From: JBAPRR01 sp049281195 | GTDB lineage: Bacteria > Actinomycetota > Acidimicrobiia > Acidimicrobiales > CAVXTF01 | Direction: 5' to 3' | DNA length: 8,200 bases | Assembly: GCA_049281195.1 (NCBI GenBank) | Contig: JBAPRR010000160.1 | Location: forward strand, 1-8,200 | In this document: positions 1-7,099 of the stretch, piece by piece | Layout of the letters: the number at the start of each line of letters is the position of its first letter | How positions within the stretch are numbered: the stretch's first letter is position 1 | Position numbers and translations under genes: made by a program | Notes under the pieces: generated by a model | Databases searched by the model: none | What the model was told of the DNA's origin: nothing | The model's input: only the letters and a program-made list of their open reading frames with translations

Positions 1-1588
1 GGACAACGCTGTTCGCATACGTGCGCGGGTAGCGCATCGAACCGGTGGGGGTCACAACGGGAGTCCCACTCGCGAAGTTGATGACATACGCCTTGTTGGT
101 GGCGGGATCGTTTGTCGAGTTGGTGCCGGAGAAGTCGGGTGCGCCTCCCAATGCCAACACTTCGTCGGTGTTGAAGTAGACGGCGTTTCCCTCCATCTCC
201 ACCGGGGCGTTCGAACGCGTCCCGATCTCGGTGATGCTCCCAGCGCCTGACGTGGTCACCCAATCCATCTTTTTGGCGGGGCCGGCGACCAGCACATTGT
301 TGTTGGAGCTAGCGATGAACCAGCCGTAGGAGTCCGCCTCTGACTTGTTCGTGTCATTGGTTTCGATGAGGTTCTCCGGAACACCTGGGAGCTCGCGCCA
401 TCCGGCCGTGGACGACCAGACCTCGGCCGTCTTGCCGCCGATGCCGCCCGACCACGATCCACCCAGCGTGAAGACCTGGCCTCCCGACAACAGCGTCACG
501 CCGTTGTATCCCCTCGGGATGTTCATTGGCGGACCCTTGCTCCACGAATCGGTCGCCGGGTTGTAAATACTGGTCGCGTCGTCGGTGTCGCCACCTGCGA
601 CGAGAATCTCGCCGTTCGCCAGGATCGCCACACCGGGACAGAACATGTTGTGGTCGGTATTGCTCACCTCGACCTGAGTTACGACCCCGGTATTGAGATT
701 CAGGATCGCGGTCTGCGTGTAGTTCACGGTGTTTGGGACGGCGAATGTCTCGTCCGCGTCGGCCGACCAGGTGAGGAGTTGGTTGTCGGGCAAGAGGGCA
801 GCTGCGACGGGAATCAGAGGGAATCCGATCGTCGATCCCCAAGACCCCGAGATGGAGGGATTGGTCGACGGCTTGCTCTCAGGCGCGGCGTCAGAGGCAG
901 CTTCTTCTTGCGGCATTCCGTACAGGGTCACGTCCGACGCTGTCACCGAGGTGCCGGAGCCCGCGGCGTAGGAGAGAGCGGTCAGGCGAACGTACCGGGC
1001 CACCACTGGAGCGAACCCGATTGATTTGACGGCAGTCGTGTCCTGCCACGTTCCGGTGGCTATCGGGGAACCGAAGTGCTTTGCGTTGTCCGAGACTCTT
1101 ATCTCGAAGCGGCCTATGGCGCCGACGGTCTTCTTACCCTGACGGGGTGCGTAGTTGAGTGAAGAGATCTCTTGAGCGGTCTGCATGTCAAGAGTGATCG
1201 ATTGCGGAAGCTTGGCTCCGGGCCTGCTTTCCCAGAATTCCGGAGTCTCTCCGTTGAGTACCTCGTCGGCAGAGTGCCCCGACGCCTGTGAAGTCGCATC
1301 CGCGGTCCAGCCTTCAGGGATCAGCGCCGGAGCGTCGAGCCGGTAGGACTGAAGATCGGGCATGACCATGTCGGCCATGTCGGGACCCCGGGTCGAAAGC
1401 GCACTCGAGGTGGCGCGCGCTGAGGGACTCGCGTTGCCACCCGCACTGAATCCCACCATCGCCACGACCGCCATGACGACGCCGATCAAAGTGAGCGTTG
1501 CGAAAGGACCTGATTTGCGATTCGCAACCGCTTTCACCCGCGAGGGAGTCCGCTTGACTCCAAGTGCGCTAAACCGGTCTGACCTCAT
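1..1588 (-). CDS. Galactose-oxidase-like copper radical oxidase with discoidin (CBM32-like) domain, 3' end beyond window
   Basis: Reads open from an ATG at 1588 to the left edge (529 codons, no stop). GGAAGG at 1598-1603, nine bases upstream, supports the start. Residues 1-30 are basic and residues about 31-50 are hydrophobic (ATLTLIGVVMAVVAMVGF), a long signal peptide or membrane anchor; there is no clear twin-arginine motif. Residues about 95-225 look like an F5/8 type C domain ending in YVRL...SDVTLYG. From about 248 the kelch propeller of galactose oxidase begins (SGSWG). Cys317 (NMFCPG), Tyr361 (PRGYNG) and Trp379 (GGSWSGG) match Cys228, Tyr272 and Trp290 of the Fusarium enzyme with identical gaps of 44 and 18. 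Known family members oxidise primary alcohols to aldehydes with O2, giving H2O2, using copper and a Cys-Tyr radical. The remaining copper ligands (equivalents of Tyr495, His496, His581) lie outside the window, roughly 200 residues away. The equivalent of substrate-binding Arg330 appears absent, so the substrate is uncertain. Confidence 0.9.
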   Translation of the reverse strand, partial: MRSDRFSALGVKRTPSRVKAVANRKSGPFATLTLIGVVMAVVAMVGFSAGGNASPSARATSSALSTRGPDMADMVMPDLQSYRLDAPALIPEGWTADATSQASGHSADEVLNGETPEFWESRPGAKLPQSITLDMQTAQEISSLNYAPRQGKKTVGAIGRFEIRVSDNAKHFGSPIATGTWQDTTAVKSIGFAPVVARYVRLTALSYAAGSGTSVTASDVTLYGMPQEEAASDAAPESKPSTNPSISGSWGSTIGFPLIPVAAALLPDNQLLTWSADADETFAVPNTVNYTQTAILNLNTGVVTQVEVSNTDHNMFCPGVAILANGEILVAGGDTDDATSIYNPATDSWSKGPPMNIPRGYNGVTLLSGGQVFTLGGSWSGGIGGKTAEVWSSTAGWRELPGVPENLIETNDTNKSEADSYGWFIASSNNNVLVAGPAKKMDWVTTSGAGSITEIGTRSNAPVEMEGNAVYFNTDEVLALGGAPDFSGTNSTNDPATNKAYVINFASGTPVVTPTGSMRYPRTYANSVV

Positions 1589-1938
1589 GACCTAACGCCT
1601 TCCGCCGCGTTCCCACCCCGCAACACTGGCCAATGCCGCTGTTTTGGCCTTACAGCGCAGCACCAGAACGGTACCAACAGAACCATTACCCCCAGTAACT
1701 TCTCTGGATCCCACCCCGAGCCGACCCCGGTGAGCTCCTATCCGACCGGCTACAAGGTTACTCCCGCTCGGTCGACCATTGGGTGTCAACCGGAGCAGCG
1801 TCCAGAGTAAAGCTGACAAAACCAATCGGAAAAGTAAGAGACATCAAGACGATGTTCTTTTACGTAGAAGATGTTTCGGACCAAATCAGCATTCTCTGAC
1901 CGAACGGCACGTTGCGCGAAAATCAGATCCTGCGCGCC
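1589..1938. other. Intergenic region upstream of the oxidase gene
   Basis: About 350 bases with no convincing gene. It lies between the VOC stop codon and the oxidase start, both on the minus strand, so it should hold the oxidase promoter and leader. Visible structure is limited: an inverted repeat GGCCAA (1628-1633) / TTGGCC (1644-1649) with a ten-base loop, and a GGTCGACC palindrome near 1771-1778. A minus-strand TTGACA (complement of 1784-1789) has no good -10 box 16-18 bases downstream. No recognised riboswitch or clear terminator was found. Confidence 0.5.
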
Positions 1939-2334
1939 CTATTCGCGGGGACTGAGAACGCAGAACTCGTTTCCTTCCGGGTCTGCGAGAACCCAGGTCA
2001 CCCTGGTCGGGTCCTGGCCGACATCGACGCGGGAAGCTCCGAGGTCGACAAGACGGCGAACCTCGCTTTCCTGGTCGGAACCTGGAGATGGAGCGAGGTC
2101 GATGTGAAGCCTGTTCTTGAGGGTCTTTCCTTCTTCCACGGGCACGAAGACCAACCCCGGGCACCTCTCTTCACGGGGGATCCTCGCAAAGCGCTCCTGG
2201 GCGTCTTTCGGAACGATGACCATCTCGTCCTCGGCTTCATAGATGACGGCCCAGTCGAGCACGTCGGCCCACCACGTGGCCTGTGCCCGGAGGTCCCTGC
2301 AGTCAACGACGACGGAATACCAGCGCAGGCTCAC
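1939..2334 (-). CDS. VOC family (glyoxalase-like domain) protein
   Basis: A 131-residue protein of the vicinal oxygen chelate superfamily, closest in appearance to the small actinobacterial glyoxalase-like proteins (Glyoxalase_6 type). It begins MSLRWYSVVVDCRDL, the usual first beta strand of these proteins. It contains KNRLHIDLAP with His77 and ends in the typical ADPEGNEFCVL with Glu123; both are candidate metal ligands of the fold. The length fits one two-module VOC domain. The start chosen is GTG at 2334 because it puts the family N-terminus at residue 1. A second in-frame GTG at 2343 and an ATG at 2460 are possible, but the latter adds an unrelated stretch reaching the dehydrogenase start. 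No strong Shine-Dalgarno is visible. The substrate cannot be told: VOC proteins include isomerases, dioxygenases and antibiotic-binding proteins. It is divergent from the dehydrogenase gene. Confidence 0.85.
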   Translation of the reverse strand: MSLRWYSVVVDCRDLRAQATWWADVLDWAVIYEAEDEMVIVPKDAQERFARIPREERCPGLVFVPVEEGKTLKNRLHIDLAPSPGSDQESEVRRLVDLGASRVDVGQDPTRVTWVLADPEGNEFCVLSPRE

Positions 2335-2459
2335 GGCGGACACGGTACCTGTCAACGTCAGGCACGAGGCGAAAACACAAGCAGAAACGATCTGGGCGAA
2401 CGGAGGGGCTCGGTACTCTCGAAATGGCGCATCCGACCTTGGGAGCAATGGAGATTCCA
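2335..2459. promoter_or_regulatory. Divergent intergenic region between VOC and gabD-like genes
   Basis: This 125-base gap between divergent starts should hold promoters for both directions. The only site I can support is GGAG at 2450-2453, six bases before the ATG at 2460, which favours that codon over the in-frame ATG at 2448 (preceded by GGGAG only three bases away). No convincing -35/-10 pair or operator repeat was found by eye. Confidence 0.4.
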
Positions 2460-3878
2460 ATGACCCTCACGACCATCAATCCGAGCACCGGTGAGACCCT
2501 CGAGTCCTATGCGGAGACGAGCGAGGAGCAGGTTGACGTCATCCTGGACGACGCCCACCTGGCGGCATCTAAATGGAGGACAACTCCGGTCGCCGCGAGG
2601 GCCGACGCGGTCAGAGGAATTGCTGACGCCCTCCGGAAGAACCGCCAGAGCCTGGCAGAGCTCGGAACACTCGAGATGGGAAAGCCGATCGGAGAGAGCC
2701 TCGCCGAGGTCGACAAGTGTGCAGGCGCCTGCGACTGGTTCGCGGAAAACGGCCCCGCATTCATGGCCGCGGAGCCCGTCAAGACCGAATCGGTGCTGAC
2801 CGAGGTCACGTACGTTCCGCTCGGAGTGCTGTTCGCGATCATGCCGTGGAACTACCCCTATTGGCAGGTGATACGTGCCATCGCTCCCGCGCTTACTGCG
2901 GGGAATGTGGTCGTGCTCAAGCATGCGCCGTCCACGACCGGTTGTGCCCTGGCGCTCGGTGATCTCGTCGAAAGTGCCGGATTGCCCAAAGGGAGCTTTT
3001 CTGTGATCGTCGCGGGTTTCGAACAGACGCCGGTCATAAGCGAGCGCATCATCGCGGACGACCGTGTCTCCGCGGTCACGCTGACGGGATCAACGGGGGC
3101 AGGCAGAGCAGTTGCGGCCCTTGCCGGGCGGGCCTTGAAAAAGACGGTCCTCGAGCTCGGAGGAAGTGATCCGTTCATCGTTCTGGCTGACGCCGACGTG
3201 GAGGCCGCGGCGAACAATGCGGTGCGGAGCCGCTTCCAGAACACCGGGCAGTCGTGCATCGCGACGAAACGAGTAATCGTCGCCAATTCGATCGCCGATC
3301 AATTCAACGAGCTCCTCCTCGCCGGAGTCAGGCAATTGAAAGTCGGCGACCCGATGCAGCCGGACACGAAAATCGGTCCTCTCGCCCGTTCAGACCTACG
3401 CGACATAGTCGAGCGGCAGGTCAATGAATCGGTGAAGCTCGGAGCCCGGGTATTGATAGGCGGGAAACCGGCCGACCGGCCCGGTTTCTTTTTCGAGCCG
3501 ACGGTCCTCGATCACACGACACCAGAGATGCCCGTGTGGAACGAGGAGGTATTCGGTCCCGCCGTCCCCGTTGCCCGCGTCGAAGATGCCGACGAGGCTG
3601 TAGAGCTCGCCAACGAGACGAGGTTCGGGCTGGGGAGCAATCTTTGGACGTCCGACCTCGAAAAGGGCCGCCTCATCGCATCAAGGCTCGATGCCGGTTT
3701 CACCGCGATCAACGGCTTCACCGCTTCGGATCCCCGCCTTCCGTTCGGCGGTGTGAAGGATTCCGGCTACGGACGTGAGCTCTCTCACTACGGGATGCAC
3801 GAGTTCGTGAACATCCATTCAGTGGTGACGAACGGGCCCAAAGGTCAAGCCGGTCAGGATCAGCCGACTACCGAATAG
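2460..3878 (+). CDS. gabD: NAD(P)-dependent succinate-semialdehyde dehydrogenase (GabD1-like aldehyde dehydrogenase)
   Basis: A complete 472-residue aldehyde dehydrogenase. The family oxidises an aldehyde to the acid with NAD(P); GabD-type members convert succinate semialdehyde to succinate, the last step of GABA degradation. Visible residues are Asn131 in MPWNYP (oxyanion hole), the LTGSTGAG nucleotide-binding turn, Glu232 in LELGGSDPF (general base) and Cys266 in NTGQSCIATKR (nucleophile). The Glu-Cys spacing of 34 is the family norm. The C-terminal LPFGGVKDSGYGREL is intact. The wording around the catalytic Cys and LELGGSDPF resembles mycobacterial GabD1 more than broad-specificity dehydrogenases, but the exact aldehyde is inferred. 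Start ATG 2460 is set by GGAG six bases upstream; a longer reading from 2283 adds residues foreign to the family. The last 15 or so residues are a polar tail. The DinB gene follows 34 bases downstream. No GABA transaminase gene is in view. Confidence 0.9.
   Translation: MTLTTINPSTGETLESYAETSEEQVDVILDDAHLAASKWRTTPVAARADAVRGIADALRKNRQSLAELGTLEMGKPIGESLAEVDKCAGACDWFAENGPAFMAAEPVKTESVLTEVTYVPLGVLFAIMPWNYPYWQVIRAIAPALTAGNVVVLKHAPSTTGCALALGDLVESAGLPKGSFSVIVAGFEQTPVISERIIADDRVSAVTLTGSTGAGRAVAALAGRALKKTVLELGGSDPFIVLADADVEAAANNAVRSRFQNTGQSCIATKRVIVANSIADQFNELLLAGVRQLKVGDPMQPDTKIGPLARSDLRDIVERQVNESVKLGARVLIGGKPADRPGFFFEPTVLDHTTPEMPVWNEEVFGPAVPVARVEDADEAVELANETRFGLGSNLWTSDLEKGRLIASRLDAGFTAINGFTASDPRLPFGGVKDSGYGRELSHYGMHEFVNIHSVVTNGPKGQAGQDQPTTE
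3464..3493 (+). other. Terminator-like hairpin inside the dehydrogenase coding region
   Basis: GAAACCGG at 3464-3471 is complemented perfectly by CCGGTTTC at 3481-3488 across a nine-base loop, and is followed at once by TTTTT (3489-3493). This has the form of an intrinsic terminator on the plus strand, yet it lies in codons for the conserved PGFFFEPTV stretch. The T-run is the Phe codons, so the protein sequence may explain it. Termination or attenuation here is untested. Confidence 0.4.
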
Positions 3879-3894
3879 ACGGATCTCTACCAGT

Positions 3895-3901
3895 GGAGGA
3901 G
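3895..3901 (+). promoter_or_regulatory. Ribosome binding site GGAGGAG for the DinB-family gene
   Basis: GGAGGAG ends 11 bases before GTG 3913 and 17 before ATG 3919. The spacing favours the GTG as the start. The site lies in the short gap after the dehydrogenase stop, so the second gene of this pair has its own strong translation signal. Confidence 0.7.
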
Positions 3902-3912
3902 CTCGGTACCGT

Positions 3913-4488
3913 GTGGACATGACCCACAGCGATACCCCATGGGAACCACCCCTCGCCGGAACGGAAGCAGAACAGCTGGTCGCCTCATTAAACCGGTTAC
4001 GCACCACATTCCGGTGGAAGGCGGACGGTCTCGACTCCGCTGGGCTTCAGGCCCACATACCTCCCTCCACACTTACGTTGGGGGGTCTCCTCAAGCACCT
4101 GGCTCGGGCGGAGGAGCAGTGCTTCACAGCAAAGCTCAGCGGCGCACCAATGAGCGAGCCGTGGATCTCGGCAGACTGGAACAACGACCCTGATTGGGAC
4201 TTCAACTCGGCCGCGGGCGACGCACCGGCGGAGCTTTACGCCCTTTGGGACACCACGATCGCACGGTCGCAGGCGGCGCTGGATGAGGCCCTCGAGAACG
4301 GCGGCTTCGATCAATCGATCTTTATGGCCTGGCCCGACGGTGAACACGCCAGCCTACGGAGGCTCGTGTGCGACTTGGTCGAGGAGTACGGCAGGCACAC
4401 CGGCCACGCAGATCTCATCCGCGAGATGGTCGACGGCCGCGTCGGCGAAGATCCACCCCCCGGATGGCGACCGGAGTCGATCAGCTGA
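3913..4488 (+). CDS. DinB family / DUF664 protein
   Basis: A complete 191-residue member of the DinB-like four-helix-bundle superfamily, DUF664 type. His62 in the LLKHLARAEE helix and the histidines of EYGRHTGHADLIRE (His162, His165) are the positions where the family holds its metal-binding triad. The central WNNDPDWDF segment and the closing REMVDGRVGED are also typical. Characterised relatives include mycothiol- and bacillithiol-dependent S-transferases and mycothiol-dependent maleylpyruvate isomerase, so a thiol-dependent detoxification or isomerase role is plausible but not shown. The start is GTG 3913, chosen from the GGAGGAG upstream. The gene follows the dehydrogenase by 34 bases on the same strand and is probably cotranscribed. 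It converges on the PaiB-like gene with eight bases between the two stop codons. Confidence 0.88.
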   Translation: MDMTHSDTPWEPPLAGTEAEQLVASLNRLRTTFRWKADGLDSAGLQAHIPPSTLTLGGLLKHLARAEEQCFTAKLSGAPMSEPWISADWNNDPDWDFNSAAGDAPAELYALWDTTIARSQAALDEALENGGFDQSIFMAWPDGEHASLRRLVCDLVEEYGRHTGHADLIREMVDGRVGEDPPPGWRPESIS

Positions 4489-4493
4489 CCACG

Positions 4494-4521
4494 GCGCTAT
4501 TCGACACCGAGCGCTCTTTCC
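4494..4521 (+). terminator. Weak possible terminator after the DinB-family gene
   Basis: GCGCT (4494-4498) pairs with AGCGC (4510-4514) over an 11-base loop and is followed by the T-rich TCTTTCC. It begins six bases after the DinB stop and overlaps the 3' end of the converging PaiB-like gene. The stem is short and the T-run broken, so this is only a candidate. Confidence 0.25.
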
Positions 4522-5111
4522 ATGTCCTGGGCCAACTCGGGATAGCAATAGGGGCCCGGCGTACGAAGCGCCTGGATGACCTGCCGCTGGCTGACGGAGT
4601 CTTTGTCCTGGCTCATCTTGATCTTGCAGACGAACCTCGTAATCGGAAGCCGTATCCCGACGGTTCCCTTCGCCACAGGACGACCCCATTCGGGATCGAG
4701 GAACAACGGTTCATCCACATGTTGCTCAAAGTGCTCGACCAGGCGTCCGAGTACGGCAAGAGTCGTCTCGTCGTCGAGGATTTCGGGCACCCCATAGCAG
4801 TGTGCGGCGCTGAAGTTCCAGGTTGGAGCCCGCACTGCCTCGGGCGCATACCAGCTTGGCGATATGTAGCCATGACGGCCCTGAACGATAAGGAGGATCT
4901 CTTTATCCCTGAATTGATGGACGACCTCATCAGGCCTGCCAACGTGGGTGAAGATCGCGAGATCCTCTGCCTTCTCGTCTAGAAGGATCGGATAGTGCGA
5001 GGCGACAAGCTCAGTGCCATTGTCGCTCACGAGAATCGCCCACGGGTTCTCCCGGATCAGCATGCGGATCGTTTCCGGGTCGTCAGCGGCATGAAGCGGG
5101 TTTGGTCGCAT
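4497..5111 (-). CDS. FMN-binding PaiB-type protein (putative negative transcriptional regulator)
   Basis: A complete 204-residue protein of the PaiB family, which has an FMN-binding split-barrel fold. Signature segments appear in order: MRPNPLHAADDPE at the N-terminus, ASHYPILLD (37-45), His56 of the FTHVGR loop, GYISPSWY (81-88), APTWNF (95-100) followed by HCYG, and KIKMSQDK (163-170), the family's usual K-SQ-K ending. Length is normal. The start at ATG 5111 is supported by GGAG six bases upstream and by the family N-terminus; an ATG at 5171 would run into the permease gene. In Bacillus subtilis PaiB was described as a repressor of sporulation and protease genes, whereas many relatives are known only as flavin-binding. 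It lies 22 bases after the permease stop and is probably the third gene of the ABC operon, so regulation of that exporter is possible but inferred. Confidence 0.9.
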   Translation of the reverse strand: MRPNPLHAADDPETIRMLIRENPWAILVSDNGTELVASHYPILLDEKAEDLAIFTHVGRPDEVVHQFRDKEILLIVQGRHGYISPSWYAPEAVRAPTWNFSAAHCYGVPEILDDETTLAVLGRLVEHFEQHVDEPLFLDPEWGRPVAKGTVGIRLPITRFVCKIKMSQDKDSVSQRQVIQALRTPGPYCYPELAQDMERALGVE

Positions 5112-5133
5112 GATCAACTCCAACTGTCGATGT

Positions 5134-5949
5134 TCAGCCCCGACGGGGCGACCAGCGCCACCGGCGCGCACCTATCACGATGCCGATCGCACCCCATATC
5201 GCCATCACTACCAGGTCGTGCCAGGCCCACGGATCGGCCCCTCGCGGTACGTTGAACGAGGCCAGCACCGCGGTTATGAGGTGGCGGACCGGGAAATACC
5301 CCGACACGTTTGCAAGTGTCGTACCCGGCTTGATCGGAAACCACAGTCCTGAGAACGCAAGCAAGAGGAAGAAAACGATGCTCACGATGGGGCCCGCTGC
5401 ATCCGCATTCGGCGCGAGCGTGCTCACCCCGACGCCCAACCCGGTGAAGCTCAGCATTCCCACCACTGCAGTGAGGACGAACGCCAAAATGTGAGAGGGA
5501 AATTGGGTGCCAAATCCGAGCCGTCCCACCACGAGCAGGATCACTACCTGATAGATGGCGATGAGAATGGTGCTTCCGAAGACGGCGGACAACAGCGCCC
5601 ACGTCGGGAGGGGGCTCAGACGAAGACGCTTCAAAAGACCCATCTCCCGGCGGTTCACCAGGCTTTGAGCGAGCACAGTGAAACACGCCGCCATGATGCC
5701 GTATGAGACAAAGCCCCCGAGGTAGTACTGGACGAGCTTGACGTTTCCGTACCCTGATCCCGTTGTCGAGTGACCAGCGATAGCACCAAGCATGACGAGG
5801 AAGATGGTCGAGAAGCCGATGGTGAAAAAGGCTCCGATCGGATTGAGCCAGAAACTGAGCTGCTCGTAACGCACCTGGCGAAAGACCATCTTCAGGTCTT
5901 TCATGCCCTGAACCGAACCGGTGGGTCGCTTGGAAGCCGTCGCACTCAT
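5134..5949 (-). CDS. ABC-2 type transporter permease (DrrB-like)
   Basis: A complete 271-residue inner-membrane permease. Six hydrophobic segments are visible at about residues 39-58, 73-96, 119-142, 153-176, 187-205 and 245-261, with a cytoplasmic amphipathic N-terminus (KDLKMVFRQVRYEQ). The loop NRREMGLLKRLRLSPLP after helix 2 is the hallmark of ABC-2 permeases. Helices 5 and 6 are separated by GLWFPIKPGTT and YFPVRHL, also typical. The ATG overlaps the TGA of the ATPase gene (ATGA), so the two are translationally coupled and form one transporter. Half-size permeases of this type work as dimers with the ATPase and usually export drugs, lipids or polymers; the substrate is unknown here. Confidence 0.93.
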   Translation of the reverse strand: MSATASKRPTGSVQGMKDLKMVFRQVRYEQLSFWLNPIGAFFTIGFSTIFLVMLGAIAGHSTTGSGYGNVKLVQYYLGGFVSYGIMAACFTVLAQSLVNRREMGLLKRLRLSPLPTWALLSAVFGSTILIAIYQVVILLVVGRLGFGTQFPSHILAFVLTAVVGMLSFTGLGVGVSTLAPNADAAGPIVSIVFFLLLAFSGLWFPIKPGTTLANVSGYFPVRHLITAVLASFNVPRGADPWAWHDLVVMAIWGAIGIVIGARRWRWSPRRG

Positions 5950-6935
5950 CGGCCCTGCGCCTCGTCAGTGATGAGCGCTTCACGCGTCAACTGCAAGTAG
6001 ATGTCTTCGAGAGTGACCCTGACGACGGCCAGCCCGACGAGGGCGAGTCCGTGATCGAGAGCCCAGCCCGTGAGTGTATGCAGCACGCGGAGCTCGTCTT
6101 CTGTGACTATTTGGACAAGCCCATCATCGATCGAGGTCACTGCAACCGGCAGATCGGACTCTGTGACTCCGGGCGGTGTGATGAATCGGATGGTGACGGC
6201 ACTGGAATCACGACCGCCGATCGAAGTAGGCGTACCGCTTGCCACGATCTTTCCATTGGACAGCACGGCAACGCGGTCGGCCAATGCCTCGACCTCGTCC
6301 ATGTAGTGGGTGGTGAGAAGCACCGTGGTGCCACCAGCCGACAGCCGCTTGATGAGATCCCACGAGTCGCGTCGACCGGATGGGTCCAGTCCGGTGGTCG
6401 GCTCATCGAGGAACAGAAGCTCGGGGTTGCCGATCACACCGAGCCCTACGTCGAGTCGTCGCTGCTGTCCACCAGAAAGCTTCTTGATCCGGGCATCAGC
6501 CTTGTCTTTGAGCCCGATCATCTCGATGACCTCGTCAACCGGCCTCGGAGAGGGGTAATAGCCGGCATTTCGGCTGAGTACCTGGCGGACCGTGTAGTAC
6601 GGCTCGACGGCCAGCTCCTGGAGCACGACCCCGATTCGGGTGCGCAGCCACCGTTGAATGTCACGACGAGCTGGATCGACGCCGAGGGTCTCCACGTCGC
6701 CGCCGCTGCGGTCGCGAAAACCTTCCAGGATCTCAACCGTGGTCGTCTTGCCGGCGCCGTTCGGTCCGAGCAGAGCGAAAATCTCGCCTCTTTCGACGGC
6801 AAAGCTGACATCGGCCACGGCCGCGACTCCGCCATAGCTTTTGGCGAGGTGATCGACCCTTACGGCTGGCATGACACCGTCGTGCTGCCGCCTCCAACGA
6901 TGCGCATCTGTCGCCACGTTAGCCGTGCCGTTCAT
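5946..6935 (-). CDS. ABC transporter ATP-binding protein (DrrA-like, exporter)
   Basis: A complete 329-residue nucleotide-binding subunit. In order it shows Walker A GPNGAGKTT (57-65, Lys63), Q-loop Gln106 in VVLQE, signature LSGGQ (153-157), Walker B LLFLDEP with Asp177 and Glu178, and the switch histidine His210 in TTHYMDE. A C-terminal extension of about 95 residues after the core is typical of the DrrA/CcmA-like exporters. Start ATG 6935 is preceded by AGGAG ten bases upstream. An internal ATG at 6872 would begin directly at the domain (MPAVRVDHLAKSYGG) but lacks a good binding site, and an ATG at 7025 adds an Arg-rich stretch unlike the family. It is the first gene of the ATPase-permease-PaiB operon and probably drives export of a hydrophobic compound. 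The promoter should lie in the shared region with the divergent ice-binding gene. Confidence 0.94.
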   Translation of the reverse strand: MNGTANVATDAHRWRRQHDGVMPAVRVDHLAKSYGGVAAVADVSFAVERGEIFALLGPNGAGKTTTVEILEGFRDRSGGDVETLGVDPARRDIQRWLRTRIGVVLQELAVEPYYTVRQVLSRNAGYYPSPRPVDEVIEMIGLKDKADARIKKLSGGQQRRLDVGLGVIGNPELLFLDEPTTGLDPSGRRDSWDLIKRLSAGGTTVLLTTHYMDEVEALADRVAVLSNGKIVASGTPTSIGGRDSSAVTIRFITPPGVTESDLPVAVTSIDDGLVQIVTEDELRVLHTLTGWALDHGLALVGLAVVRVTLEDIYLQLTREALITDEAQGR

Positions 6936-7099
6936 CGTGATCCGACTCCTGCGCAGAGGGGCTCCAAAATGAAGAGGCCGTGGCCGCAGCTTCCTCGTTC
7001 GACGATAGAAAGGCGTTCTCACCAATTTCTAACCTGATTGCCGAACAATTCCTCGCGGATTGCTAATAAACGGTCTCCTGCAAGCCGACTTGATTTGTA

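Noticed and set aside
354..842. Minus-strand frame of 162 codons within the oxidase gene
   Set aside because: It is an out-of-frame, Arg-rich reading of the oxidase; the oxidase frame carries the catalytic motifs.
1162..1173. Perfect 12-base palindrome AAGAGATCTCTT
   Set aside because: It lies inside the oxidase coding region, is a single copy, and nothing suggests a role beyond chance.
1784..1789. Minus-strand TTGACA as a -35 box for the oxidase
   Set aside because: No acceptable -10 hexamer lies 16-18 bases downstream.
2283..2459. Upstream extension of the dehydrogenase to an ATG at 2283
   Set aside because: The added 59 residues are basic and unlike the family, they overlap the VOC gene start, and GGAG placement favours 2460.
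1912..2463. Plus-strand frame opposite the VOC gene
   Set aside because: It is the antisense of a convincing VOC domain.
4368..4982. Plus-strand frame running through the DinB 3' end and opposite PaiB
   Set aside because: It overlaps two well-supported genes in a different frame or strand and shows no family features.
6051..7037. Plus-strand frame of 328 codons opposite the ABC ATPase
   Set aside because: It is antisense to a complete ATPase with all motifs and matches no family I recognise.
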